Shown: positions 1-9,378, counted from the first letter of the stretch. The stretch is DNA of 54,355 bases from Akkermansia muciniphila (GCA_945900785.1 CAMDJM010000030.1:1-54355); one strand, 5' to 3'. Numbers and translations: made by a program. The notes: generated by a model from the letters alone, not told the origin.

Positions 1-267
1 ATTTCAGCATATCACCGCATCGTGATGAATCTTCATCCCGGTGGATCCGTCTCCTTTTCCGACTGCCTGCCATCTGCAAAAATCATGCCTGACATGAACT
101 GGAATCCACATGCCTACTTGACAAAACCGCAGCCATATCAGCCGGTGCCCCGCCCACCTCCGGCAGCATCCTGCGGGAATCTCCCATTTCTGAAACCCCG
201 AAAGGCAGGCCGCAGTGCCGTTTGCCATGGGTCCGGAGCGTGCCATGATGCCGCTCTGCTTTTTCTC

Positions 268-1899
268 ATGACTTGCCGCCTGCCCATCCGTCTTTCCCGC
301 GCCCTCGCTGCGGCTTGTTTCCTGACCTTGGCCAGTTGCGGGGAGCGCACCACGGTCCCGGCCGATTTGGTGTTCATCAATGGCGCGGAGGTCGGCTCCA
401 TTGATCCCTCACAAGTCAGCTCGCAGGTGGATGGCCGCGTCGTCACTTCCCTCTTCGAAGGCCTGATGCGCTACAATGCCCAGGGCCGGGCAGAGCCGGG
501 GGTCTCCATGAATCCCAGCGTATCTGCGGATGGAAAAACCTGGACCTTCCCCTTCCGGGAAAACGCCCAGTGGAGCAATGGCGACCCCGTGACCTCCCGG
601 GATTTCATGCTCTCCTGGCAACGATTCCTCGAGCCTACCACCGCCGCCGACTACGCTTCCATCTTTTACTGCATCAAAAATGCCGAGGCTTTCAACACCG
701 GCAAAACCACCGATTTCAACGAAGTCGGCGTCAAAGCCCCCGACGGGCGCACTCTTGTCGTCACCCTGCAAAACCCTGTCCCCTACTTCAAGGATCTGGT
801 GGCCTTCATGGCCTTTTGTCCCGTCCACATCCCTACCCTGGAAAAATTCGGCGCGGCCTATTTCAAACCCGCCAATCTGGTGGGGAACGGCCCCTATCAG
901 TTATCCGAGTGGCGGCTCAATGACCGGATCCGTCTCACGCGCAGCCCCCATTACTGGGACGCAGGCAATGTCAAAATGGCCGCCGTGGATGTCCTGCCCA
1001 TCGACAACCCTTCCACGGCAGTCAATCTTTTCCTGACGGATGGCGCGGATCTGATGATGGACAAAGGCCTCATCCCCAGCGCCCTCGCCGATGAGCTGCG
1101 GAAGAAACCTTATTTCCACCACAAGCCCTTCCTCGCCACCTGGTTCCTGCGCTTCAATGCCCAGCGGAAGCCCTATAACGACCCCCGGGTGCGCCGCGCC
1201 CTGACGCTGGTGCTCGACCGGGAGCGCATCGTCACTGCCGTCACCCGCCTTGGCGAAGTCCCCGCCTTTTCCATCACCCCGCCCGGGACAGGAGATGGCT
1301 ATCAACCGCCCGCCGGCCTCCAACCTGACATCGCCGAAGCCAAACGCCTCCTCGCCGAAGCCGGGTTTCCGGAAGGCCGCGGCTTTCCCGTGCTGAGCTT
1401 TCTCTATCCCAGCAATTTCCCCTCGGACCGCGGCATCGCCGTCGAACTGCAAGCCATGTGGCAGCGCCACCTCGGCATCACCGTCGCCCTCACCAGCGAG
1501 GAATACAAAACCTACCTGGATTCCCAAAAGAAGGTCGACTACGACGTCAGCCGCTCCAGTTGGGTCGGGGATTACAACGATCCCAACACCTTTCTCGACA
1601 TGTTCCTCACCACCAGCGGCAACAACCGCACCGGCTGGGCCAGTCCTGCCTACGATACCCTCATCAACCAGGCTGCCGCCGAGCCCGACTCTGCCAAACG
1701 CTACGCCATCCTCCAGCAGGCCGAAACCCAACTCATCGAAACCGAGTGCGTCATCGCTCCCGTCTACCACTACGTCGGCGTCCAATTTTACCAGCCCGGC
1801 CAGCTCGGCGGGGTGGAGGCCAACCTAACGGATGAACACCCGCTGCGCTGCATGTTCTGGAAGCAAAAACCCGCCAGACTGGGCGGCGGCAGCCCTTGA
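268..1899 (+). CDS. Oligopeptide ABC transporter substrate-binding lipoprotein (SBP family 5)
   Basis: Predicted extracytoplasmic peptide-binding component of an Opp/Dpp-type importer. I start it at the ATG at 268 because the next residues form a lipoprotein signal: basic MTCRLPIRLSR, a hydrophobic stretch, then a lipobox LASC with the acylated Cys at residue 24. The open frame extends upstream to 22, but that part has no signal-like character. The body has the usual family order: a fold-I segment with an SIDPSQ start, a GNGPYQLSEW motif and an RLTRSPHYW strand, then an NDPRVRRALTLVLDRE segment and a C-terminal closing region. At 543 residues it has the normal length for the family. No permease or ATPase gene lies beside it, so it is an orphan that may feed a transporter encoded elsewhere or act as a peptide sensor. 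Ligand specificity cannot be read from the sequence. Confidence 0.88.
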   Translation: MTCRLPIRLSRALAAACFLTLASCGERTTVPADLVFINGAEVGSIDPSQVSSQVDGRVVTSLFEGLMRYNAQGRAEPGVSMNPSVSADGKTWTFPFRENAQWSNGDPVTSRDFMLSWQRFLEPTTAADYASIFYCIKNAEAFNTGKTTDFNEVGVKAPDGRTLVVTLQNPVPYFKDLVAFMAFCPVHIPTLEKFGAAYFKPANLVGNGPYQLSEWRLNDRIRLTRSPHYWDAGNVKMAAVDVLPIDNPSTAVNLFLTDGADLMMDKGLIPSALADELRKKPYFHHKPFLATWFLRFNAQRKPYNDPRVRRALTLVLDRERIVTAVTRLGEVPAFSITPPGTGDGYQPPAGLQPDIAEAKRLLAEAGFPEGRGFPVLSFLYPSNFPSDRGIAVELQAMWQRHLGITVALTSEEYKTYLDSQKKVDYDVSRSSWVGDYNDPNTFLDMFLTTSGNNRTGWASPAYDTLINQAAAEPDSAKRYAILQQAETQLIETECVIAPVYHYVGVQFYQPGQLGGVEANLTDEHPLRCMFWKQKPARLGGGSP

Positions 1900-2071
1900 T
1901 CCAGCGGCTGCCTTCCATGGCCCTGCCGGGCTCCAGGCCAGCAATGCGGCATGATTTTTAAACTTTACGAAAAAAATCTCGCAAAACCGGGCATTTTGAG
2001 CGTTATATAGGGTCAGCCGCGTGCAGAGTCATGCGCTTCCACATCCCACCTAACTCCACACCCATTATCCC

Positions 2072-2443
2072 ATGAAATTCCTAGCTGCTCTCCTCGCCTC
2101 CCTTCTCCTTGCCGGAGCCGCCTCCGCTGACACCAACAAAAAATGCCCCGTCAGTGGAAAAGACGTGGATGCTGCCGTGACCTCCGAGGTCAAGGTCACC
2201 GTCGGATTCTGCTGTTCCAAATGCCAAGCCAAATTCGAAGGCGATGCCAAAGCCAAGAAGGAAGCTGTGGAAAAATACGCCGGCTCCAAGGATTCCCCAG
2301 CCAACAAAAAGTGTGACACCAGCGGCAAGGATGTCGCCGCCGGCAATACAGCCGAAGCCTCCACGACCGTGAGCTTCTGCTGCACCAAATGCAAAGCCAC
2401 CTTCGATGCCGATCCCAAGAAATACATCTCCAAGGTCAAATAA
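2072..2443 (+). CDS. Exported protein with two YHS/TRASH-like cysteine modules
   Basis: A 123-residue protein with a clear Sec signal (MKFLAALLASLLLAGAASA) and then two tandem copies of one module. Each copy has a K-K-C-x-x-S-G-K-D-V start, a short variable strand and an F-C-C-x-K-C-x-A-x-F end (about residues 24-66 and 74-120). The second copy carries the complete FDADPKKYISK tail typical of YHS-like domains, which bind soft metals. Each module has four cysteines, so a periplasmic copper or zinc binding role is plausible but inferred. The gene stands alone: a strong intrinsic terminator follows 35 bases after the stop, and the preceding gene ends 172 bases upstream. It could instead be a metal-storage or redox protein. 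The internal duplication is the unusual part. Confidence 0.8.
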   Translation: MKFLAALLASLLLAGAASADTNKKCPVSGKDVDAAVTSEVKVTVGFCCSKCQAKFEGDAKAKKEAVEKYAGSKDSPANKKCDTSGKDVAAGNTAEASTTVSFCCTKCKATFDADPKKYISKVK

Positions 2444-2477
2444 GCTGATCTGCCAGGCCAATGCCTGACCCCTCTCC

Positions 2478-2508
2478 AAGGCTGCCCTGAAAAGGGCAGC
2501 CTTTTTTT
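2478..2508 (+). terminator. Intrinsic terminator after the cysteine-module gene
   Basis: A perfect 10-base stem (AAGGCTGCCC / GGGCAGCCTT) with a 6-base TGAAAA loop, followed by a run of Ts up to 2508. It lies 35 bases after the stop codon of the gene at 2072-2443, so that gene is probably transcribed alone. Confidence 0.9.
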
Positions 2509-2690
2509 GTCCTGTCAGATCGCTCTTCCGGAATTTTCCAAGGCTCTCATTCCTGGGAGCGGCATTCTGCCGGCCTGAATGCGCGGACAGAATGTGCGCA
2601 ATCCCTTATGAAGCGCCGCCTGAAAAACCACGCCCGCTGGGGGGAGCGCCCGGCCACGTCCTGCCCTTGTCAGCCGGGAGTTTGGAGCCG
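2509..2690. other. Spacer without recognisable gene
   Basis: Together with the terminator and promoter region on either side this makes a 373-base gap between 2444 and 2816. The middle part has no open frame with family resemblance and no obvious repeat. Short frames here look like chance. Confidence 0.5.
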
Positions 2691-2743
2691 TTGACAATCC
2701 GGGGGAAATGACGAACAAGTGTTCGGTATCGAACATTTGTGCT
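2691..2743 (+). promoter_or_regulatory. Candidate SOS promoter with LexA-box-like palindrome
   Basis: A consensus -35 hexamer TTGACA lies at 2691-2696. Sixteen bases later begins the near-perfect palindrome CGAACAAGTGTTCG (2712-2725), six outer bases on each side pairing. It matches the GAAC-N4-GTTC layout of the Gram-positive LexA/DinR box and covers the place where the -10 element should be. A second half-site pair follows at once: TGTTC at 2720-2724 and GAACA at 2731-2735, spaced by six. The LexA motif published for Verrucomicrobia is TGTTC-N4-GAACA, so this pair has the right half-sites but a wider gap. Together with the error-prone polymerase gene 73 bases downstream, SOS control is a reasonable inference, not proof. 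Confidence 0.6.
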
Positions 2744-2816
2744 GATGGATGCGTTTTCTCTTTTTCTTTTTCCCCGGCGGCGGGGTGTCACTACTTTTAC
2801 GGGAAAGGATTGACCG

Positions 2817-5800
2817 GTGAAATCGCGCTCGATTGTGCATTTGGATGCGGATGCGTTTTTTGCTTCGGTGGAGCAGGCGGCGGATGCGCGGCTCCGGGGG
2901 AAGCCGATTGCGGTGGGGGGGGAGCGGCGGGGGATTATCGCATCGGCTTCGTATGAGGCGCGGCGGATGGGGGTTTATACGCCGATGCCGACGGTGCGGG
3001 CGCGGCAGTTGTGCCCGCAGTTGGTGGTGCTGCCGGGGGACTATGAGCGGTATGAGCAGTTCTCGCGCTGGATGTTTGCCTACGCCTTCGATTTCACGCC
3101 GGAGGTGGAGGTGACGGGGATCGATGAGGGGTATTTCGATTTGTCAGGGGCGCAGCAGCCGGCGCGGGAGATCGCGCAGACGATCCGGCAGGCGATTGGG
3201 CAAAAACTCAAAATCAGTGTCAGCGAGGGGATCGCATCGAGCAAGCTGGTGAGCCAGATTGCCTCAAAGCTGAAGAAGCCCTCGGCGTTCATCGAAGTGC
3301 CGCCAGGGCAGGAGCTGGCGTTTTTGCATCCGCTGCCGAACAAGTGGCTGCCCGGGATCGGGCCAAAGACGGCGCTGCGGCTGGATGCGGCAGGGCTGCG
3401 GGAGATCCGTCAGGTGGCGCAGACCCCGCCGGAGCTGCTGGAGCTGCTGCTGGGAAGCGGGGCGGCGCGCGTCAGGGAATTCGCCAATGGGATCGATGAG
3501 CGGCCGCTGGTGCTGAACCGGGAGGCTCCGAAGTCCTTTGGCGAGCAGGAGACCTTCGCGGCGGACCTGACCGATGAGGATTACCTGGAAGCGGTGCTGC
3601 GGCGGATGGCGGACCGGCTGATGGCGAAGGTGCGGGAGGAGGGAAAATGCATCCGGACGCTGACGGTGAAGGTGCGGTATAACGATATGTCGGAGGACCA
3701 GCGCAGCGAGAGCCTGACCGAACCGACGGATCTGGAAACGGATCTCTACAGCCGCCTGCGGCCCATGCTGCGGCAGGCGTGGAAGCGGCGGGTCTCGCTC
3801 CGGCTGGTGTCGCTGAAGCTGGGCAATCTGTATGCGGGGCACCGGCAGGGGGAGTTGTTTCTGGGGGACCGGCCTGACGCCAATCCCGCGCGGCGGAATC
3901 TGGCGCGGACGGTGGACGCGCTGCGCCGGGAGCACGGGGAAAGCGTAGTGCTGCGCAGCCATGATCTGCGTCTGCGCGAGGGCCCGCGGGAGGCGGCCGT
4001 GGAGGTGAGGGAGGTGACGGCCAAACCGGTGGCCCCGCCGGGAAAGGTGACGTCGTATTTGAAGACGGTAAAGCCTGTCAGGACGGTGCCGCTGAATGTG
4101 CGGAGCTGGTATTCGTTTTTGGATAGCACGCTGTCGCCGGAAGCGATCGTGAAGCTGGCGGTGCGGTATGAACTGGATGCGGTGGCGCTGACAGATACGG
4201 GGAATCTGCATGCGGCTCCGGAGTTTGCCCGGCTGGCGCGGGAGGCGGGGATCAAGCCGGTAATCGGGGCGGAGCTACGGGTGGGGGGACATGGCTTGTT
4301 GTGTTATGTGCAGAATGAAACGGGTTACCGCAACCTGTGCCGCATCTTGACCCGTCATGCCGGCACGGAGGCAGTCGGGGATGAGGATGACAGCACGGCG
4401 GCCCGGCAGCGGCTGCCGATGGCAAAGGAAGGGCTGCGGGATTTGACGGAGGGGCTGCTGGCGGTGAGTGATGAGGTGTCGCTGGCAGCCTTGTTTCCGG
4501 GGCGGTTTTATTATGCGGCGGCCTCGCCCCGGGCGGAGGTGCCGGCGGGTTACCGGGCGGTGCTGGCACCGCGGATTCACTATGCGGTGCCGGGGGACCG
4601 GATGAAGTGGAATGTGATGCAGAGCATCCGCACGCGGACGCTGCTGGCGCAGGAGCATCCCGATAAGAAGCTGAAGGGAGCCTACCATTTCAGAACCCCG
4701 GTGGAACTGATGCGCCTGGCGGGGGCAGCCCAGGAGTTGTTAAGCCGCAGCGGCGAGCTGGCGGACCGCTGTGAGTTCGGGTTTCCCTTTGGGCCGCCGC
4801 AGTTCCCGGCGTGGCATCCGCCGGATGGAAGCACCGGTCGGGCGTTTCTGCGGAAGCTGGTGATGGAGGGGCTGCGCTGGCGCTATGGGCTGGAGGCGTG
4901 GCGGCATGAGGCGCAGGCGGAGGAGGAGCTGGCGATCATTGAGGAAGTAGGGTATGAGGACTATTTTTTGATCGTATGGGATCTGCTCCAGGATTGCCGG
5001 CAGGCAGGGATTGACTGGATCACGCGGGGCAGTGCGGCGGATTCTCTGGTTTGTTATTGCCTGGGAATCAGCGGGGTGTGCCCGATCCGGTTTGAGCTGT
5101 ATTTCAAACGCTTTTTGAACAAGGACCGGATGGCGCTGCAAAAACTGCCGGACATTGATGTGGATTTCCCGCATGACCGGAAGGATGATGTGATTGATTT
5201 GCTGTTCAAAAAATATGGCCCGGGGCATTGTGCGGTGGTGGGCGGGTTTTCGACGTTCCGCGCGCGCGGATCGATGGGGGATGTGGCGAAGGTGCTGGGA
5301 GTTTCGGAATTTCAAATCCGGCGCTTCACGGAGCGGATGCCGGGAAGTTATGGCGGAAGTGTGGTGATGCCGGATGGGAGCACAGGACAGACCGGGGAGG
5401 CGCTGCTGGCGAAGCTGCAGAGCCGTCCGGAAAGCGCGGATCTGCCGCTGACGGAGGAGCCTTACCGCACGGCGCTGATGCTGGCGGCGTTTCTGGATGG
5501 CTGCCCGCGCTATCCAAAAATGCATCCCTGCGGGGTGGTGCTGTCGCGGCAGCCGATGGCGGATCTGACGCCGGGTTTTATCAGCCGGAAGGCGTGGCTG
5601 ACGAGTCACTACGATATGGATGCGGCAGAGGCGATGGGGCTGATTAAAATGGATATCCTGGCGCAGGGCGGGCTGGCGGCGATGCGGGATGCCTGTGCCT
5701 CGCTGGCGGCGCGCGGGGTGACGGCGGATTTGTCAGCCCTGGAGCCGTGGGAGGATGCGGGGGTGTGGCGGATGATCGCCAGCGGCGGGGCGCGGGCGGT

Positions 5801-7172
5801 GCATCACATTGAGTCGCCCGCGATGACGAACCTCTGCGGGATGACGAATGTGAAGGAAATTGATGGCTTGATCGCGATTGTCAGCGTGATCCGGCCCGGG
5901 GCCTCGAATGAATCGAAGAAGCTGCGTTTTACCCGGCGCTACCAGGGGCTGGAGCCGGTGGAGTATCCGCATCCCAGCCTGGAGCCGTGCCTGCGGAGCA
6001 CTTACGGGCTGGTGGTGTATGAGGAGCATATCCTGCAAATTTGTGAAGCCTTCGCCGGGATGGCACCCGGGCGGGCGGATGTGCTGCGGCGGGCCCTGGT
6101 GAAGGGGAAGACGCAGCAGATTGCGGAGCTCGGGAAGGAATTTATCCTGAGCGCGCGGGCGCTGGGACACGGGGATGAAATGACCGGAAAGGTGTGGGAT
6201 CTGGTGACGGGGTTTCATGGTTATGCCTTCAACAAGGCGCACAGCACGGCGTATGGGGTGGAGGCCTATCAGGCGGCGTGGCTGAAGCACTATCATCCGG
6301 CGGATTTCATGGCAGCGGTGCTGACGAATGGGAAGGGATTTTATTCGCCGCTGGTGTATGTGCTGGAGTGCCACCGCATGGGCCTGCGGCTGCTGCCGCC
6401 GGATATCAATGATCCGGGGCCAGGGTTTATGGTCAGGGACGGCGCGGTGCGGGTGCCGGTATCGGCCGTGAAGGGGCTGTCGGCGCAGCTGGTGGAGACT
6501 TTGTTATCGGCGCGGGGCAGGGACGGGCGCTTTGCCAGCCTGGTGGAGTTCCACGAAAGGGTGCGGCCCACGCCGGATGAACTGGAGCGGCTGATCCGGG
6601 CGGGGGCGTGTGATGGGCTGGGCTTGCCGCGCACGCGCTTGTTCTGGGAGGCGCAGGTGTGCCGCCGCCGGGAACAGGATGCGGGCGCGCAGGGCTGGCT
6701 GCTGGCTCCGCCGGTGCTGGCATTTTCCCTGGATCTGATGCCGGCGGAGCCCGGGCTGAAGGACCGGCTGCAGGCGGAGATGGAGCTTTTGGGCTACACC
6801 GTTAGCGCGCACCCGCTGGAACTGCATCAGGAGATTGCCTGGGAAACATACTGCCCGGTCGACCGGCTGGCGGAGTTTGTGGGGGAGACGGTGGTGCTGT
6901 GCGGGCTGACGGTGGTGTCGCGGGTGCATTGCCAGACGACGGGCGAGCCGATGAAGTTCATGACCCTGGCGGATCACACGGGGATGGTGGAGGCGGAATT
7001 GTTCGGCGGAGTCTACCGCCGCTTCGGCCTGGCCACGGTGCGCTATCCAGTGCTGGAAGTGACGGCAACGGTGGAGCCGTTTGAAAATGGAAATGGTTAT
7101 AACCTGCGCGTGCACCGGGCAGGCCGGCCGCGGCGGCAGAAAGGAGGAAGTGAACCAGAGGGTCCGCCGTAG
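2817..7172 (+). CDS. Fused DinB-type (Y-family) and DnaE2-type (C-family) DNA polymerase
   Basis: One uninterrupted 1451-residue reading frame holds two polymerases. Residues 1 to about 395 are a DinB/Pol IV-like enzyme: HLDADAFFASVE with D10 and a steric-gate Phe, an ASYEARRMGVYTPMP finger, and GIDEGYFDL with the catalytic pair D103-E104. A clamp-binding motif QGELFL sits at 344-349. From about 424 follows a PolIII-alpha-like enzyme. Its PHP domain has lost the metal-binding histidines (VRSWYSFLD in place of H-x-HSxYS). Its palm has RGSAADSLV, PDIDVDF (D779, D781) and IKMD (D946), so the three catalytic Asp are kept. Helix-hairpin-helix and OB-fold regions close the protein. Start is GTG with AAAGGA seven bases upstream. 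In known mutasomes DnaE2 works with the separate, catalytically dead ImuB; here the Y-family half looks active. I infer damage-induced translesion synthesis. Confidence 0.93.
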   Translation: MKSRSIVHLDADAFFASVEQAADARLRGKPIAVGGERRGIIASASYEARRMGVYTPMPTVRARQLCPQLVVLPGDYERYEQFSRWMFAYAFDFTPEVEVTGIDEGYFDLSGAQQPAREIAQTIRQAIGQKLKISVSEGIASSKLVSQIASKLKKPSAFIEVPPGQELAFLHPLPNKWLPGIGPKTALRLDAAGLREIRQVAQTPPELLELLLGSGAARVREFANGIDERPLVLNREAPKSFGEQETFAADLTDEDYLEAVLRRMADRLMAKVREEGKCIRTLTVKVRYNDMSEDQRSESLTEPTDLETDLYSRLRPMLRQAWKRRVSLRLVSLKLGNLYAGHRQGELFLGDRPDANPARRNLARTVDALRREHGESVVLRSHDLRLREGPREAAVEVREVTAKPVAPPGKVTSYLKTVKPVRTVPLNVRSWYSFLDSTLSPEAIVKLAVRYELDAVALTDTGNLHAAPEFARLAREAGIKPVIGAELRVGGHGLLCYVQNETGYRNLCRILTRHAGTEAVGDEDDSTAARQRLPMAKEGLRDLTEGLLAVSDEVSLAALFPGRFYYAAASPRAEVPAGYRAVLAPRIHYAVPGDRMKWNVMQSIRTRTLLAQEHPDKKLKGAYHFRTPVELMRLAGAAQELLSRSGELADRCEFGFPFGPPQFPAWHPPDGSTGRAFLRKLVMEGLRWRYGLEAWRHEAQAEEELAIIEEVGYEDYFLIVWDLLQDCRQAGIDWITRGSAADSLVCYCLGISGVCPIRFELYFKRFLNKDRMALQKLPDIDVDFPHDRKDDVIDLLFKKYGPGHCAVVGGFSTFRARGSMGDVAKVLGVSEFQIRRFTERMPGSYGGSVVMPDGSTGQTGEALLAKLQSRPESADLPLTEEPYRTALMLAAFLDGCPRYPKMHPCGVVLSRQPMADLTPGFISRKAWLTSHYDMDAAEAMGLIKMDILAQGGLAAMRDACASLAARGVTADLSALEPWEDAGVWRMIASGGARAVHHIESPAMTNLCGMTNVKEIDGLIAIVSVIRPGASNESKKLRFTRRYQGLEPVEYPHPSLEPCLRSTYGLVVYEEHILQICEAFAGMAPGRADVLRRALVKGKTQQIAELGKEFILSARALGHGDEMTGKVWDLVTGFHGYAFNKAHSTAYGVEAYQAAWLKHYHPADFMAAVLTNGKGFYSPLVYVLECHRMGLRLLPPDINDPGPGFMVRDGAVRVPVSAVKGLSAQLVETLLSARGRDGRFASLVEFHERVRPTPDELERLIRAGACDGLGLPRTRLFWEAQVCRRREQDAGAQGWLLAPPVLAFSLDLMPAEPGLKDRLQAEMELLGYTVSAHPLELHQEIAWETYCPVDRLAEFVGETVVLCGLTVVSRVHCQTTGEPMKFMTLADHTGMVEAELFGGVYRRFGLATVRYPVLEVTATVEPFENGNGYNLRVHRAGRPRRQKGGSEPEGPP

Positions 7173-7294
7173 CGGGTAAACCCGGGAAGAACTGGAATTC
7201 AGGCGCCTGGGATTCCAAAAACCGCTTATGGGAAATCCATTGGCACATCGTCCTTTTCCAGGCGAGTTTACCGCACCCTCAACCGCCCCTCTTC

Positions 7295-7792
7295 ATGAAC
7301 ACTACCACGTGGGAAACCCTCCTCGCCGACCGGTCCCTGCAGGATCTGCCCTACAAGATCGAGACCAACCGCTATGATAAAATCATCATGAGCCCTGCAT
7401 CAAACTGGCACAGTGACTACCAGGCCGAAATCGCCTGGCAATTGAGACAATTGGCACCGCAAGGCCGGGTCAGCGTGGAATTCGCCCTGGAGACCAGCGA
7501 CGGCGTCCGGGTGCCGGATGTCACCTGGATCTCCAAAGCCCGGCGCGCGCCTTTTGGCCGGACCATCGTGCTGCCCATCGCCCCGGAGATCTGCATCGAG
7601 ATCCTTTCCCCCTCGAACCACCGGGAGGAATTGCTGGAAAAAATGAACCTGTATTATGCCAAAGGAGCCCAGGAAGTCTGGCTCTGCGATGAGCATGGCC
7701 TGATGGAATTCTTCAGCGTTTCCAGTGCACCGGAACCCATCCCTGCTTCCCTGCTCTGTCCGGGCTTTCCCCGGCAAATCGTCCTGGAGTAA
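7295..7792 (+). CDS. Uma2-family (DUF820) PD-(D/E)xK nuclease-like protein, copy 1
   Basis: A 165-residue protein of the Uma2 family, which has a restriction-endonuclease-like fold. Visible family marks are a start region LQDLPYKIETNRYDKI, the strand RVPDVTW with the first acidic residue, and EICIEILSPSNHREELLEKM followed by YYAKGAQEVWLCDE. It is close in length and pattern to the second copy at 23598-24089, both sharing LQDLPYKIETN. The family is abundant and scattered in cyanobacteria, planctomycetes and verrucomicrobia, and its biological substrate is not settled. It stands alone, 122 bases after the polymerase fusion and convergent with the next gene. No partner gene suggesting a defence operon is present. 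Confidence 0.85.
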   Translation: MNTTTWETLLADRSLQDLPYKIETNRYDKIIMSPASNWHSDYQAEIAWQLRQLAPQGRVSVEFALETSDGVRVPDVTWISKARRAPFGRTIVLPIAPEICIEILSPSNHREELLEKMNLYYAKGAQEVWLCDEHGLMEFFSVSSAPEPIPASLLCPGFPRQIVLE

Positions 7793-8019
7793 TTTCCCGG
7801 GCTCAGGCCAGGATTTCAGCCAGGAGTGTCCTGAACGGTTACCCCTGGTAGTGGTGCCGGAGGGTCCCAACGACTGGGACCCGGGAGGGAGGCGGCGGCG
7901 GGATGGACTTCTCCCCATCGCGATTTCTGAATGCCTTCGACAAGCACCGGGGCGGACGACGGGTTTGCTCCATGAATGTGCTTGCCCGGGCAGATAGTCA
8001 GGGCCGGCCAGCCGTGCCC

Positions 8020-9378
8020 TCACACCTTGGCCGGGTCCGGATGTTCCCAGGGTGCCCGGTAGGGGCGGGCCAGCAGGGCGGTGGATTCGGCGTCATCCTT
8101 CACCACCCCGCCGGGCGCGGCGTCAGGGTCATAGTGCAGGGTGCGTCCGGTTTTCAGGGCGAGATTGGCCAGGATGCAGGAGGCACTGGAAATATGCCCC
8201 TGGAGGATATCCGCTACCGGTTTCCCCCGGCTGGCGATGTTGCGCAGCAGGTCCTTCATGTGCCCGCGGATCGCCGGGGCGACGTGCTGCTCAAGATCCT
8301 TTTCCGTCCTGTCCCCGGGATACTGCTCCAGCTCTGACACAAAATCCCGGTGGATCGTCTGGCCCTTGGCCGGGATGAAATCGAAGCGTTTCACACTGGC
8401 CTTCAGGGTGCCGTTTTCCCCATACAAAATGGCCGCCCAGGGATAGTCAGGATCCGGGGCATTGCCCCAGGAACGGTGGGTCCAGACCAGATTCAGATCG
8501 CCATAGGTGAAGGTGGCGCTCTGGGTATCGGTGATATTGGCCCGGCTGGCCTTGTCCTGATAGATGCCACCCTGACTGGAAATCGCCGTCGGCCAGCCCA
8601 GATCCAGCATCCAGCGCACCATGTCAAACATGTGCACGCACATGTCGCCCACGATGCCATTCCCATATTCCATAAAGGCCCGCCAGGAGCGGGGATGCAC
8701 CATGGGATTGTAGGGCCGCAAGGGAGCCGGACCCGTCCAGAAATCGTAATCCAGCGTCGCCGGGGGCGTGGTATCCGGATCCGTGCGCTTGGAGCGCATG
8801 TGATAGTAACAGCACATTTCCACATGGGAAATCCGGCCCAGTTTGCCGGTTTTGATGATGTCATTGACGGCTTCGATCAAATGCGGGGTGCTGCGCCGCT
8901 GGGTGCCTACCTGCACGACCCGGCCGTATTTCCGGGCGGCGGCCACCATGGCAGCGCTTTCCATGACGTCCACGCCGGTGGGTTTTTGCACGTAGACATC
9001 CGCTCCAGCCTGCAGCGCTTCAATCATGGGCAGGGCATGCCAGTGATCCGGCGTGGCAATCAGCACCATATCCAGATCCTTTTCCTTCAGCATCTCCCGG
9101 TAGTCCTTGTAGAGGCGGGGGACTTTTTTGGAAAGCTGGCGGGAGGCGGTCAATTCCCCCGCCGCCTGGAGCATCTGGCTATCCACGTCACAAAGCGAGA
9201 CCACCTCGACCGGGGCCACCTGGATGAGGCGCATCAAATCAGTTTTTCCATACCAGCCGGTGCCGATGAGACCCACCCGTTTTTTCATCCCACCGAACTC
9301 ATCGGCAAAGGCGGGACGTCCTGATAGAATAAATGGAGCCGCGGCAGCGGCGCTCTGGAGGAAATGTCGGCGGTGCAT
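8020..9378 (-). CDS. Tat-exported Gfo/Idh/MocA-family oxidoreductase
   Basis: Predicted NAD(P)-dependent dehydrogenase of the Gfo/Idh/MocA family. I place the start at the ATG at 9376-9378, giving 452 residues: it begins MHRRHFLQSAAAAAPFILSG, a twin-arginine signal, which the longer open frame to 9552 would bury. A Rossmann fold follows (VGLIGTGWYGKTDLMR), then the LIATPDHWHALPMIEAL strand and YVQKPTGVDV, which contains the conserved Lys of the EKP-type motif. The C-terminal sheet includes GDMCVHMFDMVRWML with the usual catalytic-region histidine. Such exported members are very common in planctomycetes and verrucomicrobia and act on sugars or glycosides; the substrate here is unknown. It is divergent from the VF530 gene and not in an operon. 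Confidence 0.9.
   Translation of the reverse strand: MHRRHFLQSAAAAAPFILSGRPAFADEFGGMKKRVGLIGTGWYGKTDLMRLIQVAPVEVVSLCDVDSQMLQAAGELTASRQLSKKVPRLYKDYREMLKEKDLDMVLIATPDHWHALPMIEALQAGADVYVQKPTGVDVMESAAMVAAARKYGRVVQVGTQRRSTPHLIEAVNDIIKTGKLGRISHVEMCCYYHMRSKRTDPDTTPPATLDYDFWTGPAPLRPYNPMVHPRSWRAFMEYGNGIVGDMCVHMFDMVRWMLDLGWPTAISSQGGIYQDKASRANITDTQSATFTYGDLNLVWTHRSWGNAPDPDYPWAAILYGENGTLKASVKRFDFIPAKGQTIHRDFVSELEQYPGDRTEKDLEQHVAPAIRGHMKDLLRNIASRGKPVADILQGHISSASCILANLALKTGRTLHYDPDAAPGGVVKDDAESTALLARPYRAPWEHPDPAKV

Noticed and set aside
2712..7172. Classical imuA-imuB-dnaE2 cassette
   Set aside because: No imuA and no separate imuB are adjacent, and the Y-family half keeps the catalytic acids that ImuB lacks.
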